Assembly: GCA_001771545.1 (NCBI GenBank)
Contig: MEUC01000017.1
Coordinates: 1-53,125 of the forward strand
Length of the DNA stretch: 53,125 bases
From: a candidate division WOR-1 bacterium RIFOXYB2_FULL_42_35
Lineage (GTDB): Bacteria > Margulisbacteria > WOR-1 > O2-12-FULL-45-9
Reading direction: 5' to 3'
Part shown: piece after piece, positions 23,687-32,202 of the stretch
Position numbering within the stretch: the first letter of the stretch is position 1
Layout: each line of letters begins with the position of its first letter
Program-made: the position numbers and the translations under genes
Notes under the pieces: generated by a model
Told to the model about the DNA's origin: nothing
What the model saw: only the letters and a program-made list of their open reading frames with translations
Database searches by the model: none

Positions 23687-23697
23687 TTTTCTTCTCC

Positions 23698-24738
23698 TTA
23701 GGCCAAAGACCTGATAACTTCTTTAATGTCTATATCAACCGGACACGAATCAAGGCAGCGACCACAACCTACGCAACCCGAATCGCCAAATTTTTCCTTA
23801 TCCCAAACCAATTTGCAAAAATAGCGGTTGCGGGTACGCTGAATTTTCTCCGGCTTGGGAGTATGCCCGCCAGCCATGCGCCAGTAGCCGCTAAAAATGC
23901 AGGAATCAAGCAACCTTTGTCGCACTACGCCCCCTTGGTTTTCCAGGTCAACCACATTAAAACACGCACAAGTCGGACAAGTATAATTGCAGGCTCCGCA
24001 CGAGATGCAACGATTGGAGATATCTTTAAGCAGCTCTTCATTTAAAGGTTCCCTGCCCATAGTTTCCAAGGCTTGATCCTTTTTAATAAAATCCTTGCGC
24101 GGCAATCGCTCCGCCCCTTGCTTGATTTTTTCCCAGGCAGCAATCTCATTTTGGCCAACCGGCTCAAACAAGCCTGGAGACAAAGACACGATTTTTTCCC
24201 CCTTAGAACTGCCAACCTCAACCATAAACCGGCCGTTGCCCAGGTCGGTTAATTGCAAATCAAAGCCCTTAGTGGCAAAAGGACCATGGCCCATTGAAGC
24301 GCAAAAACAATTTTTATTGGGCGGAGTAACGCAGGCAATGGTAATAAGTGTCAGCTTTTCGCGCGCTCGGTTATAGTAAAAGTCCGGGAATTCTCTCTGC
24401 CCATAAAACACATCGTTATATAAAATCCCCTCAAGATCGCAGGTTGGCAAACCAAAGATAACAGTTTCGCTGAAATCGTCCAGTGTTGCTACTGTTGTTT
24501 TGCCCGCGCTTTTTTGATAGCGCAGCATTTTTTTGACTTGGCCAAAAAGAACTTCTCTGACCGCCGGCATCACCGGCTTAAAATGCTTTAACTGGACGTT
24601 ACAAGCATCTTTAACTTGGGCCAAAGACGTATCGCCATATTCATTTGTCTGCGGCGCAAACAAATTGACCTCATCTTTTAGTTTATCTAATAATTTAATT
24701 ATTCCTTCATTTGTCATTTGACATTTGTCATTTGTCAT
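23698..24738 (-). CDS. Formate dehydrogenase beta-like 4Fe-4S subunit (HydB paralogue)
   Basis: A 346-aa counterpart of hydrogenase HydB, with GLPTCDLEG in the N-terminal fold and two ferredoxin motifs CISCGACNYTCPTC and CVGCGRCLDSC. The start overlaps the catalytic subunit stop (ATGA). The first residues MTNDKCQMTNEG come from a run of TGACAAA-type repeats, so the true start could be a few codons further on. It bridges the catalytic and gamma-like subunits. Confidence 0.9.
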   Translation of the reverse strand: MTNDKCQMTNEGIIKLLDKLKDEVNLFAPQTNEYGDTSLAQVKDACNVQLKHFKPVMPAVREVLFGQVKKMLRYQKSAGKTTVATLDDFSETVIFGLPTCDLEGILYNDVFYGQREFPDFYYNRAREKLTLITIACVTPPNKNCFCASMGHGPFATKGFDLQLTDLGNGRFMVEVGSSKGEKIVSLSPGLFEPVGQNEIAAWEKIKQGAERLPRKDFIKKDQALETMGREPLNEELLKDISNRCISCGACNYTCPTCACFNVVDLENQGGVVRQRLLDSCIFSGYWRMAGGHTPKPEKIQRTRNRYFCKLVWDKEKFGDSGCVGCGRCLDSCPVDIDIKEVIRSLA

Positions 24739-26786
24739 TTATTATTCCCTCCAATCTTTACCGCGCACACTTTAAATTCCGGGATTTTAGCAACTGGATC
24801 AAACGCGTCAATCGTTAGGCGGTTGGCCGCTGCTTCGGCAAAATGGAACGGGATAAAAACCGTGCCTGCTTTAATAATTTCAGAAACTTTGGCCCGTACG
24901 GTAATTGTGCCGCGGCGGGAAGAGACCGCGATTAAAGATTCTTTTCTAACATGATACTTTTTGGCGTCAAGAGGATTGATCTCAATATAACACTCGGGAG
25001 TTTCTCTTTCCAAAGTTGAAGTTCGCTTGGTCATTGTGCGGGTGTGATAGTGAAAATACTGGCGTCCGGTAGTTAAAACTAAAGGATATTCTTCGTCCGG
25101 CATTTCCACCGGCGGCTTATATTCAATGGCGGAAAACAGGCCTTTGCCGCGGGTAAACTTGCCGTCTTTATGCAAATACTTTGTGCCCGGGTGGTCTAAA
25201 TTGGGACAAGGCCATTGCAAGCCAAAATCTTTTTCCAAGCGCTCATAGCTCATGCCATGGTAGCTGGGTGTTACTTGTGCCAATTCGGTAAAAATTGCTT
25301 GGGCAGAAGCATATTCCATCTTATAGCCCGCGCGGGTCGCAATTTCACAAATAATCTGCCAATCTTCCCTGGCCTGACCCGGAGCTTTTACAGCTTTGCG
25401 GATCCGCTCTACCCGACGTTCGGTGCTGGTAAAAGTCCCATCTTTTTCCGCGAAACTGGTTGCCGGTAAAACCACATCGGCCAAAGCCGCTGTTTCGGTT
25501 AAGAAAATATCTTGGACAACCAAAAAGTCCAGAGCATTTAAGCCCTTTTCCACATGCGCGGTATTGGGTTCAGAAACCATGGGGTTTTCGCCCATAATAT
25601 ACAAGGCTTTGATTTTTCCTTCTATTGCCAATTGGGGCACCATGGTTACCGGAACCCCAATTTTATCCGGCAAGCCAGAAACACCCCAGGCTTTTTCAAA
25701 TTTTTCCCTATTTTTGGGGTCAATAACCGCTTGATAGCCGGAATAAACATTGGGCAGGGCGCCAACATCACAAGCGCCTTGCACATTATTTTGGCCGCGC
25801 AAGGGATTAACCCCTGTAGACGGCCGTCCAATATTGCCTGTCAGCATGGCCAGATTAGCAGTTGATTTTACGTTATCAACACCGGTAGTGTGCTGGGTAA
25901 TCCCCATCGAATAAACAATGCTTGATTTGCGGCTCCGGGCAAACACCCTGGCCGCGGCAGCCAATTCTTCGGCCGGTATGCCAGTTATTTTCTCGACATA
26001 TTCCGGCGTATATTTTTCAACAGTTTTCTTAAGCTCTTCATAGCCTTCGGTATTGTTTTTAATAAATTCCTTATCTTCCAGGCCTTCTTTAATAATTACG
26101 CGCATCATGCCGTTCATCCAAGCGACATCGGTACCGCAATTCTGCTTAAGATGAAACTTGGCAAATTTGGTTAATTGAATTTTTCTGGGATCGACAACAA
26201 TTAAAGTCGCGCCAGCTTTAGCCGCTTTAATAATCCGTGACCCAATCAGCGGATGTTGTTCGGTAGTGTTTGAGCCGGTAATTAAGATAACTTCACAATC
26301 AAGAAATTCATCAATGCTGTTGGTCATGGCGCCGGAACCAAAAACCGCGGCCAAGCCTGCCACGGTTGAGGCATGGCAAAGCCGGGCACAGTGATCAACA
26401 TTATTGGTCTTGAAAACCGCACGCGCCAGTTTCATGATCAAATAATTTTCTTCGTTGCTGCATTTGGCCGAACCAAAAAAAGCCAGGGAGTCTGGACCGC
26501 CCTCTTTGGCCTGTTGGCTAAATTTTTTAACCAGCAAAGACAAGGCCTCATCCCAAGAGGCTTTTCTAAACTTGCCATTCTCTTTAATAAGCGGATCGGT
26601 TAATCGATCCGGATGCTGGACAAATTCAGCGCCATTCCAGCCCTTAACACACAAGGAGCTTTGACTAACCGGGTGTTTTTGGCTTGGAGTAATGCCAATT
26701 ATTTCCCCGTCTTTTACTTTTAAATAAAAACCGCAGCCGCAACCGCAATAGGAACAAGTGGTTAAAACTTGTTTTACTTCTGACAT
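24735..26786 (-). CDS. fdhA: Formate dehydrogenase catalytic subunit, cysteine type
   Basis: A 683-aa molybdopterin oxidoreductase of the FdhF group. The 4Fe-4S ligands are CSYCGCGC and C46. The active-site region DHCARLCHASTVAG aligns with the selenocysteine site of E. coli FdhF, here a plain cysteine (C137) followed by the conserved His138. Bis-MGD-binding segments include TGSNTTEQHP, MGENPMVSEPN and VVLPATSFAEKDGTFTSTERR. With FdhD, MobA, tungstate uptake and NAD(P)-type partner subunits encoded alongside, it is probably a soluble tungsten-dependent NAD(P)-linked formate dehydrogenase or CO2 reductase. Confidence 0.93.
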   Translation of the reverse strand: MSEVKQVLTTCSYCGCGCGFYLKVKDGEIIGITPSQKHPVSQSSLCVKGWNGAEFVQHPDRLTDPLIKENGKFRKASWDEALSLLVKKFSQQAKEGGPDSLAFFGSAKCSNEENYLIMKLARAVFKTNNVDHCARLCHASTVAGLAAVFGSGAMTNSIDEFLDCEVILITGSNTTEQHPLIGSRIIKAAKAGATLIVVDPRKIQLTKFAKFHLKQNCGTDVAWMNGMMRVIIKEGLEDKEFIKNNTEGYEELKKTVEKYTPEYVEKITGIPAEELAAAARVFARSRKSSIVYSMGITQHTTGVDNVKSTANLAMLTGNIGRPSTGVNPLRGQNNVQGACDVGALPNVYSGYQAVIDPKNREKFEKAWGVSGLPDKIGVPVTMVPQLAIEGKIKALYIMGENPMVSEPNTAHVEKGLNALDFLVVQDIFLTETAALADVVLPATSFAEKDGTFTSTERRVERIRKAVKAPGQAREDWQIICEIATRAGYKMEYASAQAIFTELAQVTPSYHGMSYERLEKDFGLQWPCPNLDHPGTKYLHKDGKFTRGKGLFSAIEYKPPVEMPDEEYPLVLTTGRQYFHYHTRTMTKRTSTLERETPECYIEINPLDAKKYHVRKESLIAVSSRRGTITVRAKVSEIIKAGTVFIPFHFAEAAANRLTIDAFDPVAKIPEFKVCAVKIGGNNK

Positions 26787-27556
26787 AAAATCCTCCCTTC
26801 CTCTGAATAAATATTCATGCGCTGTCCCCTGGCAAAGCCAACCAAGGTAATTTTAAATTGCTTGGCCAGCCTAATCGCCATATCTGTTGGCGCAGAGCGA
26901 GAGACTATAATCGGCATGCCGATCCGAGCCGCTTTTAACAACATTTCCGATGATATTCGACCGCTCAATAGTAAAAATTTATCTTCCGCTGTCTGGCCGG
27001 CTAAAACCAGGCCGCCAATAACCTTGTCAACCGCGTTATGCCGGCCAAGATCTTCGGCAAAGCTAATTATCGCTCCTGCCTGACAAACTGCCGCGCTATG
27101 AACCCCGCCAGTTTCTTTAAAAATTGTTGATTTTTTTTGAAATTCGGCAATCAAATCCAAAATAATTTTCGCCTCAATTTTTAAAGGGGACTGCACCGGG
27201 ACGCAACTCTTAAAGTCTTCAAAATTATAAAAACTGATATTCCTGCCGCAGCCCGAAGTAATTACTCTTTTTTTGCTGAGCTCAGCAATTGATAATTGTT
27301 TTTTTATCTCCAGCTTGGCAATAAAAGTATTTTGATCAATTATCAGGCTGCTAATCTCATCAGCTGAAGGAATAAAACCTTCAACATAAAGATAGCCGAC
27401 TGCTAGTTCTTTTAGTTGCAAGGGAGAGGCCAACAAAGTTGCCAGTTGTTCCCCATTTACTATTATAGTAAATGGGACTTCCCTAACCACCTTATCTTTT
27501 AAAACTAAAATCCCGGCTTCTAAACTGACGCGTTTAATTTCGAGCTCTTCAAACAT
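26774..27556 (-). CDS. fdhD: Formate dehydrogenase sulfurtransferase FdhD
   Basis: FdhD delivers sulfur to the molybdenum or tungsten site of formate dehydrogenase. Family marks are KELAVGYLYVEGFI, GGVHSAAVC, EDLGRHNAVDKVIG and SGRISSEMLLKAARIG. The catalytic loop reads ITSGCGRNISF, with a single cysteine where E. coli has CxxC, a variant seen in other anaerobes. It overlaps the catalytic subunit by 13 bp and mobA by 37 bp. Confidence 0.94.
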   Translation of the reverse strand: MFEELEIKRVSLEAGILVLKDKVVREVPFTIIVNGEQLATLLASPLQLKELAVGYLYVEGFIPSADEISSLIIDQNTFIAKLEIKKQLSIAELSKKRVITSGCGRNISFYNFEDFKSCVPVQSPLKIEAKIILDLIAEFQKKSTIFKETGGVHSAAVCQAGAIISFAEDLGRHNAVDKVIGGLVLAGQTAEDKFLLLSGRISSEMLLKAARIGMPIIVSRSAPTDMAIRLAKQFKITLVGFARGQRMNIYSEEGRILCQK

Positions 27557-28119
27557 TGATAAACTCTTTCTAAATCTTTTTTGGTGTTTAGGTTTAAAAA
27601 CGACAAAAAGCCCGGATCAAATTGTTTAATTGTTTCGTCTTCAACATAATCCACGTTAAGCTTATCAAACATGGCGTGGATCTTATAATTTCCGGTCTTA
27701 ATTAGCGCTTCAATTGCCGTTAGGCAGTTTTTAGAGTACACGGCGCAAAGGGGTTCGATGTTCTTCCCTCGTCTTGGCACTACAATATCGGCCCGCGCCT
27801 TTGACATCAGGTAGCGGATCAAGCTTGGCTTGACCAGCGGCATGTCGCAAGCCATAACAAAATTATAATCCGCGTCAGAGGCCAAAAGCCCGGCCTGGAT
27901 CCCGCCTAAGGGGCCAAGGTCCTTGATTTGGTCAACTACAACCTTAACAGGATATTGTACGTATTTTTCCGGATAATTAGTTACAATTATTAAATTATCA
28001 AATAACGGGGTCAATAAACCAATCAGGGATTCTATTAAGATAAAATCCCCGACTTTTACAAACGCCTTATCCTCACCAAACCTTAAACTTTTTCCGCCGG
28101 CAAGGATAATTCCATTCAT
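27520..28119 (-). CDS. mobA: Molybdenum cofactor guanylyltransferase MobA
   Basis: Adds GMP to the cofactor to make the MGD form used by formate dehydrogenase. It begins MNGIILAGGKSLRFGEDKA, the GTP-binding motif, and has GPLGGIQAGL and ACDMPLVKP. The length of 199 aa is normal. Its C-terminus overlaps fdhD by 37 bp, an unusually long overlap that suggests coupled translation. Confidence 0.93.
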   Translation of the reverse strand: MNGIILAGGKSLRFGEDKAFVKVGDFILIESLIGLLTPLFDNLIIVTNYPEKYVQYPVKVVVDQIKDLGPLGGIQAGLLASDADYNFVMACDMPLVKPSLIRYLMSKARADIVVPRRGKNIEPLCAVYSKNCLTAIEALIKTGNYKIHAMFDKLNVDYVEDETIKQFDPGFLSFLNLNTKKDLERVYQCLKSSKLNASV

Positions 28120-28126
28120 TCAACAA

Positions 28127-29347
28127 CTACGCGGTAACCGCTTCCGGTTTCTTATACAACGAAACCAGTAAAACCCCGACCGCAAGGATTCCTGAAGCTA
28201 TGATCAATGCCATTGAAAAACTGCTTGTTACATTTAAAACATATTCCATAAGCAATGGTCCGACTACTCCGGCCAAACTCCAGGCCAGCAACACTTTCCC
28301 GTAAATATTCCCGCAATTTTTTGGTCCAAAGGTGTCCACAGCGAATGAAGGCATTGTCGCAAACCCTCCCCCTAAACAAGAGAGGATATAACAGCACATT
28401 GCGCCAAAAATCCAGATATTGGAGGCCTGAGGGAGTAGAAAAAATACCGGTATTTGAGAGCTAAGCATAATTAAAAAGACATTTTTTCTGCCTATTTTAT
28501 CGGAAAGCGAAGCCCAAAATACCCTGCCTAAACCATTAAAAATGGAAGCGGTAAATACCAGCGTGCCGGCAACTACCGCGGTTACCCCCAGCTGCGCCTG
28601 CGCCATCGGAGACATATTGCTGATAAGCGCCATTCCAGCCATCACATTAATAAATAAAACCAGCCAGAGTATATAAAATTGAAAAGTACCAAGTGCCTCC
28701 CTCAAATCCAATGACTTGACAATTGCCGCTTGCGGCTTACCTTTCGCGCCGGCTGAAGCAGGAAGCGTCCACCCTTCAGGAGGATTATTAAGAAATTGAG
28801 CGGCTAGACCCAAAATTATAAGGTAAATTATTCCCAGTACATAGAAGGTGGAGGTTATTCCGATTGAAGGAAGGAGCAAAGGGACAAATTGACCGATCAG
28901 CGCCGATCCAAAACCAAAGCCCATCACGGCCAATCCGGTAATTAATCCCCTTTTATCTGGAAACCATCTGACCAAAACTGCAATTGGGGTAATATAACCA
29001 AGCCCATTTCCAATTCCAGCGATAACACCGTAACCCAGCCATAATAGCCATAAACTGCCTATGCTGTTGGCATATCCGGCCAGAAGCGTTCCTACACCAA
29101 AAAGAATTGCTGCGGTGGTGGCAACTTTGCGCGCTCCAGCCTTATCAACAAATTTACCGCCAAGAGCTGCTGCCGCACCTAAGCAAAAAATTGCAATTGT
29201 AAAAGCCAATCCCACTTGAACACCTGTCCAGCCGTGGCTCTCCATCAAAGGCCTTTTAAATACACTCCAGCCATAAACCGTCCCCAAAAGCAGCTGCATT
29301 ACAACCCCTGCCAAAGCAATCCCCCACCTGTTAACTGACTTTTCCAT
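28127..29347 (-). CDS. MFS transporter, oxalate/formate antiporter-like (OxlT family)
   Basis: A 406-aa, 12-helix major facilitator with the OxlT-type N-terminus (GTVYGWSVFKRPL) and the segment IGNGLGYITPIAVLVRWFPD. Members exchange oxalate, formate or other small carboxylates. As first gene of the formate dehydrogenase operon it probably moves formate. A strong promoter and two Rex-type palindromes lie upstream, so it should be induced when the NADH/NAD ratio rises. Confidence 0.87.
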   Translation of the reverse strand: MEKSVNRWGIALAGVVMQLLLGTVYGWSVFKRPLMESHGWTGVQVGLAFTIAIFCLGAAAALGGKFVDKAGARKVATTAAILFGVGTLLAGYANSIGSLWLLWLGYGVIAGIGNGLGYITPIAVLVRWFPDKRGLITGLAVMGFGFGSALIGQFVPLLLPSIGITSTFYVLGIIYLIILGLAAQFLNNPPEGWTLPASAGAKGKPQAAIVKSLDLREALGTFQFYILWLVLFINVMAGMALISNMSPMAQAQLGVTAVVAGTLVFTASIFNGLGRVFWASLSDKIGRKNVFLIMLSSQIPVFFLLPQASNIWIFGAMCCYILSCLGGGFATMPSFAVDTFGPKNCGNIYGKVLLAWSLAGVVGPLLMEYVLNVTSSFSMALIIASGILAVGVLLVSLYKKPEAVTA

Positions 29348-29374
29348 GCCCAGATCCTCCTCTTTATTTGTTAT

Positions 29375-29392
29375 TTGTGAAAAAAATCACAA
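29375..29392 (-). promoter_or_regulatory. Rex operator downstream of the formate operon start point
   Basis: TTGTGA-AAAAAA-TCACAA, a perfect match to the Rex half-site arrangement, located about 15-32 bp after the predicted start point and 28 bp before the ATG of the transporter gene. Confidence 0.85.
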
Positions 29393-29413
29393 TACTTCAA
29401 ACACCGACAAGGT

Positions 29414-29442
29414 ATTCTATCACGCATAAAACAAGAAGTCAA
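29414..29442 (-). promoter_or_regulatory. Promoter of the transporter-mobA-fdhD-fdh operon
   Basis: On the minus strand TTGACT (29442-29437), a 17-bp spacer and TAGAAT (29419-29414). It lies between two Rex sites. Confidence 0.68.
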
Positions 29443-29480
29443 ACGGGAAAACAGCGGTTGCAAGGCGGGCGGCAACTTGA

Positions 29481-29498
29481 TTGTGAAAAAAGTCACAA
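29481..29498 (-). promoter_or_regulatory. Upstream Rex operator
   Basis: TTGTGA-AAAAAG-TCACAA lies just after the rex stop codon and about 75-90 bp upstream of the formate operon start point. With the site at 29375 it flanks the promoter, so looping repression is possible. Confidence 0.82.
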
Positions 29499-29504
29499 TT
29501 AACC

Positions 29505-30119
29505 TTACAAAAAATATGATAGGGTTTTTAATTCTGCAGCCAGATCAACATTGTTAATTTTAATTTTTTTTGACAAAGAAAGCTTAACCGGGGTAAAGTT
29601 TAAGATGGCTTTAATGCCGGCATCTTCCATTCTTCTGGCCACCTCTTGCGCAGCCTCGGAAGGGACAGTTAACAGGGCAATTTCAATCTTGTTATTTTTT
29701 ACAACAGGAATTAACTCTTTGATATCATAACAAGCAAAGCCCTTGATCTTGCGCCCGATTTTTTGGGGAGAGTTGTCGAAAATTGCGGTAACAACAAAAC
29801 CTAGCGAGGCAAAGCCTTTGTAACCCAACAAAGCCAACCCAAGATTGCCCAGGCCGACAATACAAACCTTACGTTCTTTATCTATGCCCAAGATTTTAGC
29901 AATCTCGTCGCGCAAGGCTAAAACGTCATAACCCGCCCCTTGAGTGCCAAACTTGCCAAAATAAGATAAATCTTTACGCAGCTGCGCCGCGCTGATCTCT
30001 AATATATCAGCAAAAGAGGTTGAGGAAATATTTTTGGTCCCCTGCTGCAGCAGAAACAACAGATAACGATAGTAGAGTAAAAGTCTTTGGATTGTTTTTC
30101 TAGGTATAATTTTCTTCAT
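29505..30119 (-). CDS. rex: Redox-sensing repressor Rex
   Basis: Rex binds DNA when NAD dominates and lets go when NADH is high. The N-terminal winged helix has IPRKTIQRLLLYYRYL and AAQLRKDLSYFGKFG; the Rossmann domain has VGLGNLGLAL and the C-terminal helix swaps between dimer partners. The length of 204 aa from ATG 30119 is usual; this start has an AGGTG site and matches the family, while the open frame reaches 30146. A Rex site sits on its own promoter and two more flank the formate operon promoter. Confidence 0.95.
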   Translation of the reverse strand: MKKIIPRKTIQRLLLYYRYLLFLLQQGTKNISSTSFADILEISAAQLRKDLSYFGKFGTQGAGYDVLALRDEIAKILGIDKERKVCIVGLGNLGLALLGYKGFASLGFVVTAIFDNSPQKIGRKIKGFACYDIKELIPVVKNNKIEIALLTVPSEAAQEVARRMEDAGIKAILNFTPVKLSLSKKIKINNVDLAAELKTLSYFL

Positions 30120-30158
30120 ACGACACCTTTTTAACCGCCGAAGCACCGGCGTAGGCGG

Positions 30159-30176
30159 TTGTGAATTATTTCACTA
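30159..30176 (-). promoter_or_regulatory. Rex operator at the rex promoter
   Basis: TTGTGA-ATTATT-TCACTA differs from the ideal palindrome in one arm position. It abuts the -10 box of the rex promoter and covers the predicted start point, so Rex should repress itself. Confidence 0.82.
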
Positions 30177-30205
30177 TTATAACCAAAAGCCCAACAATTT
30201 GTCAA
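30176..30205 (-). promoter_or_regulatory. rex promoter
   Basis: On the minus strand TTGACA (30205-30200), an 18-bp spacer and TATAAT (30181-30176), immediately beyond the stop codon of the SGNH-like lipoprotein gene. Confidence 0.78.
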
Positions 30206-31243
30206 CTATGGGGTTAAGCCTTTCCAGCGGTTATAATAATAATTCAAAACCGACACAAACTCGCCCGTGGCTTTTAAATTGCCAGCTTGGTTAGGATGAT
30301 CGTCTCCCCCACTAGTGGGATAAGCACTAGTATTAGCGCCATCATTTGTCTTGTACTGCAGGCTACCACTCCACCAGCGATGATGATTACCAGTTGACAA
30401 GCCTAAATCATTGCTGCCAGAGCCGGTTTTACTGGTTAAAACATTATAAAAATCAAATACAGCTACATTATCGTAAGAGTAGCCGTCCAGCCAATCATCA
30501 ACCAGCCATTGCGCAAAAGCCCGTGCATTACCAGCATTTGTCCCGCTTTGAACCGGCGGCGCAGTAATAACAATAAAAAGCTTATCCTGTCTCGTGCTAA
30601 AATAATTTAACAAATCGTTGTAAATACCTTTGGCATTTTCAATTAAATGATAACCAGAATAACAATTCTGGCCTTTTAGACCGTTTGAGCCAATAGCAGG
30701 AGGATCAGCGCTTGGATCGCCTGCTAAATTATCATTATTAGGGTAACAGGATTTAAACATTATAACTTCATTTTCTCCTCCGGGATCCGTGCTTAAACGA
30801 GAATAAGTATAGCCTTCATCATGTTGCCCACTTTCAGCATAAACAGCTGACATTATAGTGCTATAGTTTGCACCTCTAAACCAGGTCCACCAATTGCCAA
30901 AGTCTGTGTTATCACCTATTGAGCTAGGCCCCCAGCCATAATTAGTATCAGAAACAAAATAATTGCTATCACGCAAAGCAATTCCCAAGCCACCATCTGC
31001 ATCAGCCAACCAATTTCTACCAGAGGAATGATGAAGAAAAATTAATTTAACAGTACTGCTTGGTTCAGCAGTAGGATTGCTAGTTAATGTTGTCGTGGTG
31101 GTAGTGGTCGGAGCGCTTGTAGTTGTCGTTGTACTGGTTGTGGGAATTGTTACGTTTACCTGATTATTACAACCTGAAACCAATATCAGACTAAAAGCAA
31201 AAATACCCAGCAACACAATAATTTTAAATTCTTTAATGCGCAT
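30206..31243 (-). CDS. SGNH-hydrolase-like lipoprotein
   Basis: From ATG 31243 the product (345 aa) has a lipoprotein signal ending LILVSGC, then a threonine-rich linker (runs of TTTT) and a domain of about 290 residues. The domain has FLHHSSGRNWL near its start and DDHPNQAG near its end, where an SGNH/GDSL-type hydrolase would place its serine and Asp-His residues; MFKSCYPNN and VITAPPVQ also fit that fold. The substrate is unknown. The open frame begins at GTG 31267, but 31243 gives a normal signal peptide. Confidence 0.68.
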   Translation of the reverse strand: MRIKEFKIIVLLGIFAFSLILVSGCNNQVNVTIPTTSTTTTTSAPTTTTTTTLTSNPTAEPSSTVKLIFLHHSSGRNWLADADGGLGIALRDSNYFVSDTNYGWGPSSIGDNTDFGNWWTWFRGANYSTIMSAVYAESGQHDEGYTYSRLSTDPGGENEVIMFKSCYPNNDNLAGDPSADPPAIGSNGLKGQNCYSGYHLIENAKGIYNDLLNYFSTRQDKLFIVITAPPVQSGTNAGNARAFAQWLVDDWLDGYSYDNVAVFDFYNVLTSKTGSGSNDLGLSTGNHHRWWSGSLQYKTNDGANTSAYPTSGGDDHPNQAGNLKATGEFVSVLNYYYNRWKGLTP

Positions 31244-31290
31244 GTCTTTAACTCTAATTATAGCCACTTTTAGATTTTAATGAAACTACT

Positions 31291-32199
31291 CTATATCGCG
31301 CGCAAGGCTTTAACGCGATCGGCAATTGGTGGATGGGTGTCAAAGAGGCCGGAAAACCAGCTGTGTTTTTCTGCCTTATCATCTTTTAAAGGGCTGGCAA
31401 TATAAAGATGAGCAGTAGCTCTACCAGCATGCTCAACAGGCTTTGGATCAGCTGAGATTTTTTCTAAAGCTTTGGCCAAGCCTTCTGGATAACGAGTAAT
31501 CAAGGCTGCTGAAGCATCAGCCAAATATTCTCTTTTTCTGGAAATAGCCAGTTTAATGATTTGCGCAAAAATCGGCGCTAAAATTGCCAGCGAAATAGCC
31601 AGCACAAACATAACCATTTGTATTTGACTCCCTTTTTCACTACTGCGCCGCCTACCCCCACCCCACCAGCTCCAACGAATAAAAAAGTCGGACAAAATTA
31701 AAATTGTTCCAGCCAGAATAGAAACAATGGTCATTAAGCGAATATCAAAGTTGCGTATATGGGACAGCTCATGAGCTATCACCCCTTCTAACTCTGACCT
31801 ATCCAACTTATCAAGCAAACCGGTTGTCATAGCTACCACTGCATGCTGGGGATCGCGACCAGTGGCAAAAGCATTGGGCGCACTATCATTAATAATATAG
31901 ATCTTTGGTCTGGGGAGCCCTGCACCAATACAAAGGTTTTCTACAATACGATAAAGCTCTTTGTTCTCTTCAAACTGAACTTCCTTGGCGCCGGAAATAG
32001 CCAGCACCAGCTTATCACTATAATAGTAGCTGCCAATACTCATCACAATGGCCACAACACCTGCAATAAATAGCGGACCAAAACCCATATCCATGGCCAG
32101 ACCAATAACATAGCCAATAGCTGCCAGGATAAAGACAAAGCCTACTAGGAAAACCCAAGTGCGACGCTTATTTGAGGCTATTTGATCGTAAACATTCAT
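31291..32199 (-). CDS. htpX: HtpX-type M48 membrane metallopeptidase
   Basis: A 302-aa zinc protease with the active-site HELSH motif in GVIAHELSHIRNFD and a glutamate ligand further on in REYLADASAA. Two helices precede the protease domain and two follow it. It degrades damaged membrane proteins in characterised relatives. It follows lemA by 3 bp, a pairing common in bacteria. Confidence 0.92.
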   Translation of the reverse strand: MNVYDQIASNKRRTWVFLVGFVFILAAIGYVIGLAMDMGFGPLFIAGVVAIVMSIGSYYYSDKLVLAISGAKEVQFEENKELYRIVENLCIGAGLPRPKIYIINDSAPNAFATGRDPQHAVVAMTTGLLDKLDRSELEGVIAHELSHIRNFDIRLMTIVSILAGTILILSDFFIRWSWWGGGRRRSSEKGSQIQMVMFVLAISLAILAPIFAQIIKLAISRKREYLADASAALITRYPEGLAKALEKISADPKPVEHAGRATAHLYIASPLKDDKAEKHSWFSGLFDTHPPIADRVKALRAI

Positions 32200-32202
32200 A
32201 AC

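Noticed and set aside
31080..31160. Possible CRISPR or tandem array in the GTTGT/GGTGG-rich stretch
   Set aside because: It is the coding sequence of a threonine-rich linker; there are no regular spacers. No CRISPR array was seen anywhere in the window.
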